Below are positions 28,701 through 35,734 of a stretch of DNA of 64,000 bases, in pieces. The stretch comes from Campylobacterota bacterium (GTDB taxonomy: Bacteria; Babelota; Babeliae; Babelales; RVW-14). The stretch is from positions 62,001-126,000 of the forward strand of contig JACKCO010000003.1 of the NCBI GenBank assembly GCA_020633995.1, in the 5' to 3' direction. Both the position numbers and the translations under genes were made by a program. Below the pieces are notes generated by a model that worked only from the letters and a program-made list of their open reading frames with translations, did not search any database and was not told where the DNA came from. Every line of letters starts with the position of its first letter. Position 1 is the first letter of the stretch.

Positions 28701-31205
28701 GGTACTACACCTGAGGGTAATAAAATTTACACGCCAACAAACAATCCACAAAATCCTGAGTGGCGTCCCGTCGTTCCACCTCTGCAACCTCCACAAACAG
28801 ATCCAAACGGCAACAAGTGGGCACTCAGCCAAGGTGACTCTCCTGACTCTCCAGGCAACAAAGAAATTTTCTTTCAATCGCAAGACAGTGATCAGTGGAA
28901 TAAACTTAGTGGAAACTTAATTGATATTGCCATTCATCCAACAGGTGGACAAGTCTGGGGCGTTAACGCAAACAACGATATTTTTGCTCGAGAAGGCATA
29001 AGTTCTGCAGACCGCTCTGGTACAGGTTGGACAACAGTGTTTGGCAAACTTAAAGATATTTCAATCATCACATTCCAAAATGAACCACATTTTGGTGGTA
29101 CTGATATCAACGATCGAATAATCTTCTCACAAACCGATAATGCACAAAATCCTGAATGGACACAACTTTCCCAAGCAGAACAAGAGGCACTCAACAATGC
29201 AGAACTAGAGAGAATCAGTAGCCTACTGCCACCGCCTGCTGAGTGGGTCATTGACGGACGCAATAATGCATGGGCACTCAGTATGCAAGCTGACGACAAT
29301 GATAACCGAGAAATCTTCTTCAAAGGCACTAATAACATGTGGACAGCCCTTGACGGACAAAAACTTGCAGCACTTGTTGCAGATACTACCAATGTTTGGG
29401 GGATCGACAGCACAGCAAATATTTATACACGACAAGGTATAACTGATCAACTCCCACAAGGAACCAATTGGCTCGTTGTTCCTGGCCAACTAACCGAAAT
29501 TCATTTTGATCCAACCAACAACGAAATTTGGGGGATAACTCCTGATGGTGAAGAAGTTATTTCACAAACCAATAATCCACAAAATCCTGATTGGCGACCA
29601 AGTATCCCGCCGCTACAAAACGAGCAAACTGATCCAAACGGCAATACATGGGCTCTCAGCAAAAATGATGATCCTGACAATCCTGGCAACAAGGAAATCT
29701 TCTTTAAACCTCAAGGTGGCAACAAATGGATAAAGGTTAATGGAGGCTTAATAGGATTGGCAGTTCATCCAACAGATGGACAAGTATGGGGCGTTGACGC
29801 AAACAATACTATTTTTGCACGTGCTGATATAGGACCTGCTCAAACGCAAGGAACCGAGTGGCTACCGGTTTCCGGTAAACTCAAGGACATTTCGATTATT
29901 ACATTCCAAAACAACCCACACTTTGGCGGAAACAATCTCAATAATCAAATTATTTTCTCACAAACTGATGACGCAGACACCCCACAATGGACACTGCTTT
30001 CTCAAGCTGAGCAAAAGGCACACACACAAGCAGAACAAGAACGAATCAATAGCCTGCTACCATCACCAGCAGAATGGATCATTGACGGACGCAACAACAC
30101 ATGGGCATTGAGTACGCAAGCTGACGACAATGGAAATCGTGAAGTATTTTTCAAAGGGCTGGACAATGTATGGCTCTCGATTCCAGAACAAAAACTTGCA
30201 GCACTTATTGCAAATCCTGACAATGTCTGGGGTGTGGACGGTGCAGCAAATATTTATACACGACAAGGTATAACTGATCAGCTCCCTCAAGGCACCAACT
30301 GGCGTATCATTTCAGGACAGTTGACTGAAATTCACTTTGATCCAACCAATAATGAAATTTGGGGAATAACTCCTGAAGGAAGAAGAGTCGCCTCACAAAC
30401 AAATAATCCACAAGATCCTCAATGGAAAGTAGTGCCAACACCTGAAGAAGCCAGCGCACAAGAACTTAGTCAACTCACCAAAGAGCTCAACGAACTAAGA
30501 AACAGAATTAACAATTTGGGCACAACGGTTAACACTGCCACAGACGGTGCTATAACCAATAAACTCCCAGCAGAACAAAATCAATTGCAAGATCAATTTA
30601 ATGCGCTCTACGACAAGCTAGACAGCCTCGCGCCAGCAGTTGAATCAAGCATCAAACCTATGCTGGAACAAATAATTAGTGATGAGCTTAATACTCAACT
30701 CTTGGACCCCGCACTACCACAAATAATAAACCAAACAACTATTGATACAATCAGAAAGAAAGCAATTGACAGTATCAGCCAACCACTCTCTGAGCAAATC
30801 AATCAAGCAATAGACAGCGGAATAGATCAAGCACAGCAAGCCATCGCTCCATTTATCCCAGATGAATCAGTCATAGAAGAACCTGCAAGCACTCCCGAAC
30901 CAGAATTAGAAACAGTAGAACGAGCGCGAGGTCGTCGTCCACGTCCTACACGTACTCGTAGACGCGCCGCTGCTGAACCAGAAACAGAGCGCGCCATTCG
31001 TCAAGTTGGAAGTGAAATGCTTCGAGAACGAGATAGACAACTACCTGAGATTGTAACGAGAGAACAAAAAGCGCTACAGCAAACAAGTTTCAGACAAGCA
31101 CTCCCAGAAGCTGGGCCACGCCAAGATCAACAGGACACAAGCATCTTGCAACAAAAACAAGCAAAACCCACAACTCCAGTGCGCCGTACTCGTGGCCAAC
31201 GATAA
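19788..31205 (+). CDS. Giant secreted mosaic protein: MIR, tectonin and FAMeT domains, Arg-rich tail
   Basis: 3805 residues. Signal peptide about 1-35 (FWSIAFLLFTLHGTTNA). Order, approximate residues: MIR-like 36-190; Pro-rich linker; tectonin set 1, 230-500 (six blades); MIR-like 508-676; Pro-rich linker; tectonin set 2, 707-985 (six blades); FAMeT-like 1001-1166 and 1178-1345 (YFGLGGWD-type endings); MIR 1360-1555; tectonin set 3, 1570-2310; FAMeT-like 2318-2468; tectonin set 4, 2476-3548; helices 3551-3690 (with IISDELNT, shared with the 17728 protein); Arg-rich tail 3711-3805. Blades carry VWGIN, FREGIT and NPxGTSW motifs. ATG 19788 has GAGGGGGGAG upstream. One uninterrupted frame of 11.4 kb indicates selection for full length. 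Likely an exported giant adhesin or scaffold; the ligand is unknown. Confidence 0.9.
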   Translation: MKQSIGGTIVVKIQSTVFWSIAFLLFTLHGTTNAASIKYGDRVRIHFSSKTNTSGSGKVYLSGSSDSKAFASEATSTASDNWIIEGGTVGQAVTTGNIILKHESTGKYLAENQANQLNFGLPGFFFEVRLQSSTFNWFVYSDGGSNALDSTKRFLLSPGGNQSAYRLGISNSLYSSSDPKKYIITNYHHGYGANPFGTFPWLSTEAALPPAAPAPAPAPQPVPAPTSGTIYGNVWGIGPTNKVYFREGISNANPTGTSWSEVTGLLASNITVGPDGRVWALNTTAVEGGHQVYYREGITASNPKGTSWSRVDGGLALLATGLGGQLWGVNNSDNLFFRQGITSGNPKGTSWQHVNPYFKYIDAGSDTYNSVWATGSYPGVVYRHWGNTTTQPGTTWSPVESYEIKQIAVGPNGQPWGINASNEVVARTGITGQQKDVKGTGWQACATGAKFVGVTRSNQVWMVKNDNSIWVSETADMNNMAWQQIDGSLTKVSGGGMPAGYVPGPSYPSDEIQYGQDIRLVWSTYPTAEVAISASAEGKPFGSTTKTSNDIWTILPTSGQTGVVKHAHQFYLRHKNTGKFLCYNGSNATLDDGNPTLSIVIDSMQNGQHIDTSDQQNIPWLKNYDRIAIRTPSPIRDFFYFPGTKYTNQLGQQYNAAWTFIENAQKEQYFPFFKATPTTGLSTPPEPQPAPQPAPEPQPAPTPVNPTDNVWAVSESDGKVWFREGVTATKPEGTSWTEIPGLQARWINVSPRGEVWATTRTSSPVPYYRTGITPENPKGTSWTLVDGGNIMQIGAGLEGQLWCKTYLGELFYRTGITEQNPTGNGWTKITDGNVNAYRFAVGANGAVWATDSNQEAGTGFRPVYRTGVTTSSPGGTGWQTVTDGFNVSADLAVGPQGQLWTINTVFQASARLGITPSNPLGTSWSNYFTGMNSSLMSVSPNNNLWLINRSNQIFIAKDPTPGSPSFTGVGGAPSPLTVISAGGYPGTIQTQTLPPPDPDKYFLYDPASTPNKYDNKTYRDAWKLPEANRGIIQFRARGLNDLHVNLGPDKNNTHGQMYEILVGANNNAASYLKKQKVVPPFLSPVNASQFPQAVLEGGKPSGQGDIWNDFWIIVDQQFILVGKGTSPGIPEEIILWHQDPYPHTVNYFGLGGWDARVEFDNIRVAPLTNPPKITDLTKYTRAPNTQTIWEKADLKYHPNWKLPVQGSGSITFRAKAANNIIVSIAPGLSSFTQGDIPPDYDGATYFFNFGASNNTLSGLYKNNIDSAPIEFNNSANARINNANAFEDYWISVEPDGTLRAGKGSPGNAPLITHKDANFANNILQVGFGGKGATTVEFTNITFGQPLEIVPEISPQEQAQSIKYGDKVVLGIHSSVANLTKGKPNSLVVIATGSGEVNPWYKDQQVAYGWESATNLSEFTVLASHEEGDNARLGQAVRAGDTIRLKSIPTNLFLHSHADRNTWSSDTPPSIKLQEVTGYPNRDSNDNWELIVKDNSYSYWNKAAEVTLRHKATQKYLHVIDYRWWWGPGGTDAWALAYSVGAKDAPIQQYFITNEGRALFEQQQIREKLQPEGQWIIDRHGNTWGTTDTDHPQSAGNKELYFRKAGQENWEPIAGAITMLAAHPQKDQVWAINKDGSIFARLNVTSGNPQGNSWAGVPGNLTQIAINQDNHFAGTDSANKVYFSPTDDPGNPSWMLLLPPLQQSDTRPWELSIDDHPLFTGNKRVFFNTQNGWIEIEGAMKQLARRSNGHVWAIKNDNSIYFREGVNTQNPMGSSWKPVAGSLTSIGVNQQDTIIGTNQLGDNIFSLTNDPNNPQWRNVVPPLQEPYVVGPQGHTWALSVNDHTEFPGNKRIFHKLPDQWIEIDGALKKLAVGTNGQVWGINSTNTLFSRDGITAQNTAGSGWIVVPGNLKDILFDSQNNQFIGINEFDEDVISQTSDPNNPAWIPFLQTPDGRWTLSDVDHKNSLNNKYTFFKENNGLWNLVEGALSQISVSPNNEVWGIQANGNVFTRQEITPQNLKGSSWLQVPGQLSEIAVGNDGIVYGKTLANKGVFLANEDLANPLWLEVLPALQQSNTRPWELSQADHPLVPGEKRIFYNLGDKWVEVGGTLKQLVLRPNGDVWGINSEHEIYFRDGITQQNPLGTDWVVVPGKLADIRLDGNGTINGTTPEGQDVYSITNNPIDPAWRNLTPPLQSPVTGPDGHTWALSIADHPQSPGDKRIFFQEQDTSWSEVDGALKQISVGPGGQVWGTNINNQIFYRNGVTEQNPKGTDWIQTPGICTVCTINPDGFVTGITPDGDTIIFNGNFTNPNWVPADSLHNYDPDKQTPGSLTFKPEWGLPQPSRGNVLFKAKAQASIAIGLSPIDRTLPGNMYQLSIGGDNNTSTFITDGTSNRLQSTNNQEALIDNQNVFIPYWVTVYDDTIVVGRGVIPGENEFFRYQDQSPVQNLTNVGLGGLQNPVEFKDISIIAATKPTLLLPPLQTPITDPTTGSTWVLSEDDDPSNPGNKQIFFKHQDSDEWNKIEGSLTALAIHPTSGQIWGINANNDILARNGITAQNPAGTSWSTIQGKLKTIEIITFGTMPHFGGTNLNDQSIFSQTDAPNNPAWIELKQAQQQAAQEAEQKRINDLLPPATEWIPDTRGNNWALSTQQDSTGNREVFFQHAGQLWQALPDTPLKNLIVDNNGNLWAITGNSTVYTRDGITDQTPQGTTWTQIPGALEQINFEQDKNLVAGITPDQQGVYSQTGTPQNPAWIPYLNPVNNRWALSRDDHPAQPGNKRIFFKENNNLWTEIDGTLSQMSVGNNNQVWGVDNNSNVFTREGITPENLKGTNWKQVPGKLTTIDIDNDGIIFGTTPEGKEIYLANDDLQNPVWLEILPPLQQSDTRPWELSQADYPGYPGDKRVFYELPDGWTEVGKTPLKKLVVTPNAQVWGINNNGDTFYREGITTQNPTGTGWGTIPRKFVDIELDKNNNIVGTTPEGNKIYTPTNNPQNPEWRPVVPPLQPPQTDPNGNKWALSQGDSPDSPGNKEIFFQSQDSDQWNKLSGNLIDIAIHPTGGQVWGVNANNDIFAREGISSADRSGTGWTTVFGKLKDISIITFQNEPHFGGTDINDRIIFSQTDNAQNPEWTQLSQAEQEALNNAELERISSLLPPPAEWVIDGRNNAWALSMQADDNDNREIFFKGTNNMWTALDGQKLAALVADTTNVWGIDSTANIYTRQGITDQLPQGTNWLVVPGQLTEIHFDPTNNEIWGITPDGEEVISQTNNPQNPDWRPSIPPLQNEQTDPNGNTWALSKNDDPDNPGNKEIFFKPQGGNKWIKVNGGLIGLAVHPTDGQVWGVDANNTIFARADIGPAQTQGTEWLPVSGKLKDISIITFQNNPHFGGNNLNNQIIFSQTDDADTPQWTLLSQAEQKAHTQAEQERINSLLPSPAEWIIDGRNNTWALSTQADDNGNREVFFKGLDNVWLSIPEQKLAALIANPDNVWGVDGAANIYTRQGITDQLPQGTNWRIISGQLTEIHFDPTNNEIWGITPEGRRVASQTNNPQDPQWKVVPTPEEASAQELSQLTKELNELRNRINNLGTTVNTATDGAITNKLPAEQNQLQDQFNALYDKLDSLAPAVESSIKPMLEQIISDELNTQLLDPALPQIINQTTIDTIRKKAIDSISQPLSEQINQAIDSGIDQAQQAIAPFIPDESVIEEPASTPEPELETVERARGRRPRPTRTRRRAAAEPETERAIRQVGSEMLRERDRQLPEIVTREQKALQQTSFRQALPEAGPRQDQQDTSILQQKQAKPTTPVRRTRGQR
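19811..19858 (+). promoter_or_regulatory. Overlapping alternative hairpins at the 5' end of the giant gene
   Basis: CAATCGAC (19827-19834) can pair with GTCGATTG (19844-19851), followed by a T-run (19853-19858): a terminator-like shape. GATTGTA (19811-19817) can instead pair with TACAATC (19825-19831), which excludes the first stem. This lies inside the signal-peptide codons, so chance from Leu/Phe codons is possible. Confidence 0.3.
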
Positions 31206-31229
31206 AAAAATTGTACTTTACAAGAACTG

Positions 31230-31260
31230 TTGATTTTTCTGTCTCCTTTATGTCTAAACT
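31230..31260 (+). promoter_or_regulatory. Promoter of the N19 type
   Basis: TTGATT (31230-31235), 19-nt spacer, TAAACT (31255-31260), with TG two bases further upstream than in the sister promoters. It lies 39 nt before the start of the gene at 31299. Confidence 0.5.
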
Positions 31261-31294
31261 GCGACAAATGAAGCTTTGTTAAAAAAAGGAGACA
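31240..31294 (+). promoter_or_regulatory. Inverted repeat that can cover the ribosome binding site
   Basis: TGTCTCCTTT (31240-31249) is the exact complement of AAAGGAGACA (31285-31294), which contains the ribosome site of the gene at 31299. A transcript reading through from the giant gene could fold to hide the site, whereas one starting at the promoter at 31230 would lack the upstream arm. Confidence 0.4.
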
Positions 31295-31298
31295 CAAG

Positions 31299-32450
31299 AT
31301 GAAACAATATCGACCAAGTATTATATTGCTTACAATATTACTATTTTGCCTAAGCAGTGCGAATGCAATGGTACCGGCTCCAGTGACAGCAACGCCACCA
31401 GTACCACAACCAGTGATGCAACCTCCTATGCAAGCACCATCACCAATGAGCGCCCCCGCTAACACCCCTGCCCCTGCACCGGTTTTGCCAAAACCAGTAG
31501 CACCATCACCGGTAATGGGGGTACCCGCCGCTAGCCCCATGGCACCCCAAGGCGCCGTACCTGCGGCTGTTTCCCAACCAGCTCCAATCAGGCCGGCCAT
31601 GCCTGCCCCACTCGTTCAACCAGCCCCTTCAATAGCAGCACCGGTAGGTGCCACAGCTGGATCATTTACTTTTGACAAAAAGATTTTATATAGACCTGAA
31701 TGGAAATTTGATTACGCACAAAACAAACGTTCGGTGACCTTTGAAGTCGATGCTTCAAAAGGTGGTGTACACGTCGCGCTCTCACCGCAAATGCAAAGCA
31801 CACAAGGTCAAATGTACCATCTCATCTTTGGTCTTCGCACTAAAAAAGGTCCGATATCTGTACTGGGCAAAGGACTTGGTAAAATTCCTGGGACTGAAGA
31901 TCGCTACCCTATCCTTGCCAAGGCTCCCGGCATGGGCTCTGGCACCTATACCGTTACTTTTGATAACGGAAAAATCACTTTGGTACGAAATGGACAAACA
32001 ATCCCTTGGACGATAAAGCAAGGTGGACAAAATACACAGGTAACCGAATGGCGTGACCCAAGCCCCGTTCCAAACATTCAATACGTAGGATTTGGTAACT
32101 TTAGTAAATTTCCAGTTACCTACAAATCGGTCGAAATCGTGACAACACAGGCAGCTGCTCCGAGCGCTCTGGCAACACCCGCCGTAACACAACCACAACC
32201 AATTACGCCAACCGTAACTCCGGTGGCCCCTGCTCCTGTTCGACCTGCAATACCAGCAGCACCATCTCCTATGGCACCTCGACCAGCAATACCAGCGCAA
32301 CCTAGCCCAGTACCACTAACACCTTCTCGATCAGCGCTACCAACATTACCAGGGCGTCAGACTCGTCAGCGTATGCTCCCTCAACCACGCCCAACAACAA
32401 CACGCCCGGGAACAAGTGCCCGTCCAATGCTACCAAGGCTAACACGATAA
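31299..32450 (+). CDS. Secreted Pro-rich protein with one FAMeT-like domain
   Basis: 383 residues. Signal peptide 1-23 (LLFCLSSANA). Residues 24-115 are Pro/Ala/Val/Met-rich low complexity. Residues 117-282 are a Methyltransf_FA-like domain: VTFEVDASKGGVHVALSPQ, GQMYHLIFG, and IQYVGFGNF at the end. A second Pro-rich stretch leads to a C-terminus with scattered Arg (RQTRQRMLPQ, ending PRLTR), a weak form of the family tail. AAAAAAAGGAGA precedes ATG 31299. It is followed by a bidirectional terminator. Small size and a single beta module make it the simplest FAMeT member here. Despite the domain name, no methyltransferase fold is visible; these domains are better viewed as binding modules. Confidence 0.85.
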   Translation: MKQYRPSIILLTILLFCLSSANAMVPAPVTATPPVPQPVMQPPMQAPSPMSAPANTPAPAPVLPKPVAPSPVMGVPAASPMAPQGAVPAAVSQPAPIRPAMPAPLVQPAPSIAAPVGATAGSFTFDKKILYRPEWKFDYAQNKRSVTFEVDASKGGVHVALSPQMQSTQGQMYHLIFGLRTKKGPISVLGKGLGKIPGTEDRYPILAKAPGMGSGTYTVTFDNGKITLVRNGQTIPWTIKQGGQNTQVTEWRDPSPVPNIQYVGFGNFSKFPVTYKSVEIVTTQAAAPSALATPAVTQPQPITPTVTPVAPAPVRPAIPAAPSPMAPRPAIPAQPSPVPLTPSRSALPTLPGRQTRQRMLPQPRPTTTRPGTSARPMLPRLTR

Positions 32451-32460
32451 AATATAAAAA

Positions 32461-32488
32461 AGCCCCTGGTTTTGCCAGGGGCTTTTTT
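32461..32488. terminator. Bidirectional terminator between convergent genes
   Basis: AGCCCCTGG (32461-32469) and CCAGGGGCT (32475-32483), with an A-run before and a T-run after, serve both the + gene ending at 32450 and the - gene ending at 32487. Confidence 0.93.
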
Positions 32489-33080
32489 ATCGCAATGCTT
32501 CTCGCATCTGCTTAAACTTTTTCTTTACAAACTTTCTAGCCGTTCGCCTCAGTAAACCAAATGGTTTTATCCTGTCTACAATTTGCTCGTGAAGCCTGTT
32601 CTCTTGCTCAGTAGACAAACGCAAATCGTCACGAGAATAAACACCACCTAAAAAAACAACTGACTGTTGCTTGCTCACTTCGCGTGGCTGAAAAAATGTT
32701 ACTTTAAGTCCAAAAGGATCTTTGATTGTAAAAGAAGACATTTCATCATCGTGCTCAAGCTCACGAATAACCTTGATGTCACGCTTACAGCAACGATCAA
32801 AATATTTCCCAAGCCCAGTACGTATTTCAATGGTTATCGAAATACAACGCCCAGCACATCGTTTGATAAAACTAAACTCGGCAAGTTCTTCTACACTCGG
32901 GCTTTTGAATGTAACAAAGCACTTCCCTTTTTTTAGACGCGCTGACACAACATGTGCTTTTTCGTATTCCGATTGCTTAATGTCAATATCAACTACATCA
33001 AATGCAAGTTTGTCTGTATAAAAACGTAGTGCCTGTTCAACACATTCAACAACGACAACCAGCTCGCCTGCTTTTTTCAT
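32487..33080 (-). CDS. VOC/glyoxalase-fold protein
   Basis: 197 residues. The N-terminal LVVVVECVEQALRFYTDKLAFDVVDI and the later ITIEI...SSFTIKDPFGLKVTFFQP have the paired beta-alpha-beta-beta-beta signatures of the vicinal oxygen chelate superfamily (FYT-x-L-x-FxV and DPxGxxVxF). About 60 extra residues follow, Arg/Lys-rich and helical (FVKKKFKQMREALR). The first strand lacks a clear metal-binding His, so activity cannot be assigned. Start codon has AAAAGGGGC upstream. It lies downstream of rpsT on the same strand with an 82-nt gap. Substrate unknown. Confidence 0.7.
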   Translation of the reverse strand: MKKAGELVVVVECVEQALRFYTDKLAFDVVDIDIKQSEYEKAHVVSARLKKGKCFVTFKSPSVEELAEFSFIKRCAGRCISITIEIRTGLGKYFDRCCKRDIKVIRELEHDDEMSSFTIKDPFGLKVTFFQPREVSKQQSVVFLGGVYSRDDLRLSTEQENRLHEQIVDRIKPFGLLRRTARKFVKKKFKQMREALR

Positions 33081-33162
33081 GCAGAGCCCCTTTTATGTTT
33101 GTTCGCCCAATCACAAGATGCGCCCACACACATCTTACCCAAATTTCACGTATTAAAAAAAA

Positions 33163-33441
33163 TTATGCGCTCGCTTGACCTTCTAAGCGTGCAACCTTTT
33201 TTGCAAGTCTGCTAATTTTACGGCTTGCAGTATTGCCCTTCAAAAGACCCTTACCTTTTGCGCGCGCAATTTTTGACTCAGTTACTTTAAACAATTCACG
33301 CGCAAGTTCGGCATTGTTGTCCTCAACCGCTGCCAAAACTTTTTTGGTAAATGTTTTAAGATCAGATTTACGTGCAACATTAACTAAACGTTTCTTCTCA
33401 GTTTGACGCGCACGTTTTCTTGCTGACTTAATATTAGCCAT
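33163..33441 (-). CDS. rpsT: 30S ribosomal protein S20
   Basis: 92 residues. MANIKSARKRARQTEKKR, KTFTKKVLAAVE and GLLKGNTASRKISRLAKKV are the recognised S20 motifs; the protein is a helical bundle binding 16S rRNA in the 30S body. Length is normal. It lies 31 nt after rpmB on the same strand, so the two are likely co-transcribed. Confidence 0.97.
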   Translation of the reverse strand: MANIKSARKRARQTEKKRLVNVARKSDLKTFTKKVLAAVEDNNAELARELFKVTESKIARAKGKGLLKGNTASRKISRLAKKVARLEGQASA

Positions 33442-33472
33442 GTATCAAATACCTCAGTAAACAAATCTATTG

Positions 33473-33670
33473 TTAAACAACTTTTTCGACTTTACCACCT
33501 TTTACACACTTGGTGCAAACGCCTCCACGTTGGACGCTTGATTGCCCTTTAAGCTTGAAACGCATTGTGTGAACATTTGGATATACCCAACGTTTCACTT
33601 TATTATTTGCGTTACTGACCAAATTGGCAACGCGTGGTCTTTTGTCGCAAATTTTGCAAATATTTGCCAT
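33473..33670 (-). CDS. rpmB: 50S ribosomal protein L28 (zinc-ribbon type)
   Basis: 65 residues from MANICKICDKRP. I chose the ATG at 33670, not the one three codons upstream at 33679, because AAAGG lies directly against the upstream ATG but is properly spaced from the inner one. CKIC and CTKC pairs indicate the zinc-binding (C+) form. RWVYPNVHTMRFKLKG is the typical L28 core. The order ftsH, rpmB, rpsT is on one strand. Confidence 0.95.
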   Translation of the reverse strand: MANICKICDKRPRVANLVSNANNKVKRWVYPNVHTMRFKLKGQSSVQRGGVCTKCVKGGKVEKVV

Positions 33671-33769
33671 TTGTAACATCCTTTAGCCATTAAGAGAATA
33701 ATTTTCAGCGTTTATCAAATTAGTCTAGCAGGAATTTATGTTTTTTAAAGATGCAATGCGTAAAAAGCT

Positions 33770-35710
33770 TTATACCGCACCACTTCCTTGACCTTGCACT
33801 TCATCATCTGATGGCACATCAACATCATTACCCTGCTCCTCAGACGGCGACTGATCGTCATCATGAAACGAATGTGACTGACGCGGCTCAATGCCAAGCA
33901 GTTCATACACTTCAGCTGCATGTAGCGTTTCTTTTTCAAGCAACGCCTTAGCTAACGTCTCAAGCTTGTCTCGATTTTCTGTCAGTAATTTTTTACCACG
34001 CTCGTAACACATGGTAATAATCTTTTCTACTTCCTTATCGATACGTTGCATAGTGCTTTCAGAAAATTCACGCCCCGATTGGATGTCCCGACCAAGATAT
34101 GGATGCTCACTTGAAATATTATATTCAATTGGACCCAATGCAGACATACCATAACGAGATACCATGGTGCGTGCAATCTTTGTCGCCTTTTCAAGATCGT
34201 TTGAAACACCACTGGTTTGATCATTAAAAATCATTTGCTCGGCAAGCAACCCGCCAAGGCAAACAACAATGCGTGCCTCCATTTCACTCTGCGTTTGTGA
34301 ATATTTATCACGCTCAGGCAATGACCATGAAACACCAAGCGCTCGTCCACGAGGAACAATCGTCACCTTATGCAGCGGATCAGTTTTTTGCTGCAACAGG
34401 GTCAACATTGTATGCCCTGCTTCATGGTATGCAGTCATCTCTTTGTCTTCTTGAGTAAACTTGATTGTTCTACGCTCTGCACCAAGCATGATTTTGTCAC
34501 GCGCAACTTCAAAATGTCTCATCTGAACGGTCGTTTCATGTTCTTTTGATGCAAGCAATGCCGCTTCATTAATTAAGTTTTCAAGGTCAGCACCAGAAAA
34601 CCCTGCAGTACCTCGTGCAATTTTTTCAAGATCAACCTGATCATGCAGCTTCACCTTACGTGCATGCACATTTAAAATTTGCGTACGACAAATCAAATCT
34701 GGAAATGGCACTTCAATGGTTCGGTCAAAACGTCCCGGACGAAGCAATGCTTTGTCCAACACATCTGGACGGTTGGTTGCTGCAAGGACAATGACTGAAC
34801 CAGCCTCTGTGGTAAAGCCATCCATTTCTGCAAGCAGCTGGTTAAGTGTTTGCTCGCGCTCGTCGTTGCCGCCACCCATGCCAATACCACGCTGACGACC
34901 GACAGCATCAATTTCGTCAATAAAAACAATGCAGGGTGAATTTTGTCGTGCTTGTTTAAACAAGTCGCGCACGCGTGATGCACCAACACCAACAAACACT
35001 TCCACAAAATCCGAGCCACTGATACTAAAAAACGGACAGTGTGCTTCACCCGCAACCGCTTTTGCTAGCAATGTTTTACCATTACCAGGCGCACCAGTTA
35101 GCAAAATACCACGCGGTATTTTTGCCCCAATTCGCGTAAATCGCTCTGGACTTTTAAGAAAGTCGATAATATCGAGCAAGTCTTCTTTAACCTCCTCAAC
35201 ACCTGCAACATCTTTAAACGTTACATTAATTGAGTTGGGTGAAAAGAAGCGCGCTTTGCTGCGGCCAACATTAAAGATTTTGCCGCCGCCACCAGCGCCA
35301 CCTTGTGAATGCCTGAAGTATAAGAAAAAGAGCAATACAAACAGCATAAAAATGGAAAACAAGAAATAGTGCCCGTATGACTGTTTTTCCAGTGGCACGA
35401 CCTCAATATTAACACCACGGTCCTCAAGCAAGTTCCAAAACTTTTGTGTTGGGGCAACATAGGCCTCAAACATCTTGTCGTCTTTGAACTTACCCTGTAC
35501 GTGCTGGTCTTGAATGACCACCATCTTAACATCGCCATCTTTAACGTGCTGCATTAGCGTTGTATAATTGATATGGCTAACTTCACGATTTATGCTGTTG
35601 TACCAAAAAAGATACGCCAACCCCAAACATACCATCGCCAAAAGCAACCAGACTGCATTCGGCCCGCGGCCACCAAAGCCACCGCCTCTGCGCATATTGC
35701 GATTCATCAT
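33770..35710 (-). CDS. ftsH: ATP-dependent zinc metalloprotease FtsH
   Basis: 646 residues, normal length. Membrane-anchored AAA+ protease that degrades damaged or short-lived membrane and cytosolic proteins as a hexamer. Two transmembrane helices, at about 21-37 and 115-132, flank a small extracytoplasmic domain. Walker A is GAPGNGKT (206-213), Walker B IVFIDEID (261-268), and the second region of homology ATNRPDVLDKALLRPGRFDR. The zinc site is HEAGH (429-433). The N-terminus is Gly/Arg-rich (RGGGFGGRG), and the C-terminus has an acidic Ser/Gln/Asp extension. A second ATG one codon in is possible. A 99-nt gap separates it from rpmB. Confidence 0.98.
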   Translation of the reverse strand: MMNRNMRRGGGFGGRGPNAVWLLLAMVCLGLAYLFWYNSINREVSHINYTTLMQHVKDGDVKMVVIQDQHVQGKFKDDKMFEAYVAPTQKFWNLLEDRGVNIEVVPLEKQSYGHYFLFSIFMLFVLLFFLYFRHSQGGAGGGGKIFNVGRSKARFFSPNSINVTFKDVAGVEEVKEDLLDIIDFLKSPERFTRIGAKIPRGILLTGAPGNGKTLLAKAVAGEAHCPFFSISGSDFVEVFVGVGASRVRDLFKQARQNSPCIVFIDEIDAVGRQRGIGMGGGNDEREQTLNQLLAEMDGFTTEAGSVIVLAATNRPDVLDKALLRPGRFDRTIEVPFPDLICRTQILNVHARKVKLHDQVDLEKIARGTAGFSGADLENLINEAALLASKEHETTVQMRHFEVARDKIMLGAERRTIKFTQEDKEMTAYHEAGHTMLTLLQQKTDPLHKVTIVPRGRALGVSWSLPERDKYSQTQSEMEARIVVCLGGLLAEQMIFNDQTSGVSNDLEKATKIARTMVSRYGMSALGPIEYNISSEHPYLGRDIQSGREFSESTMQRIDKEVEKIITMCYERGKKLLTENRDKLETLAKALLEKETLHAAEVYELLGIEPRQSHSFHDDDQSPSEEQGNDVDVPSDDEVQGQGSGAV

Positions 35711-35734
35711 AATCTGTACCTATCTCATAATTTT

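Noticed and set aside
31299..32450. Methyltransferase activity from the FAMeT-like domain name
   Set aside because: No SAM-binding motif is visible; the domain name is historical and the fold is a beta-sandwich binding module.
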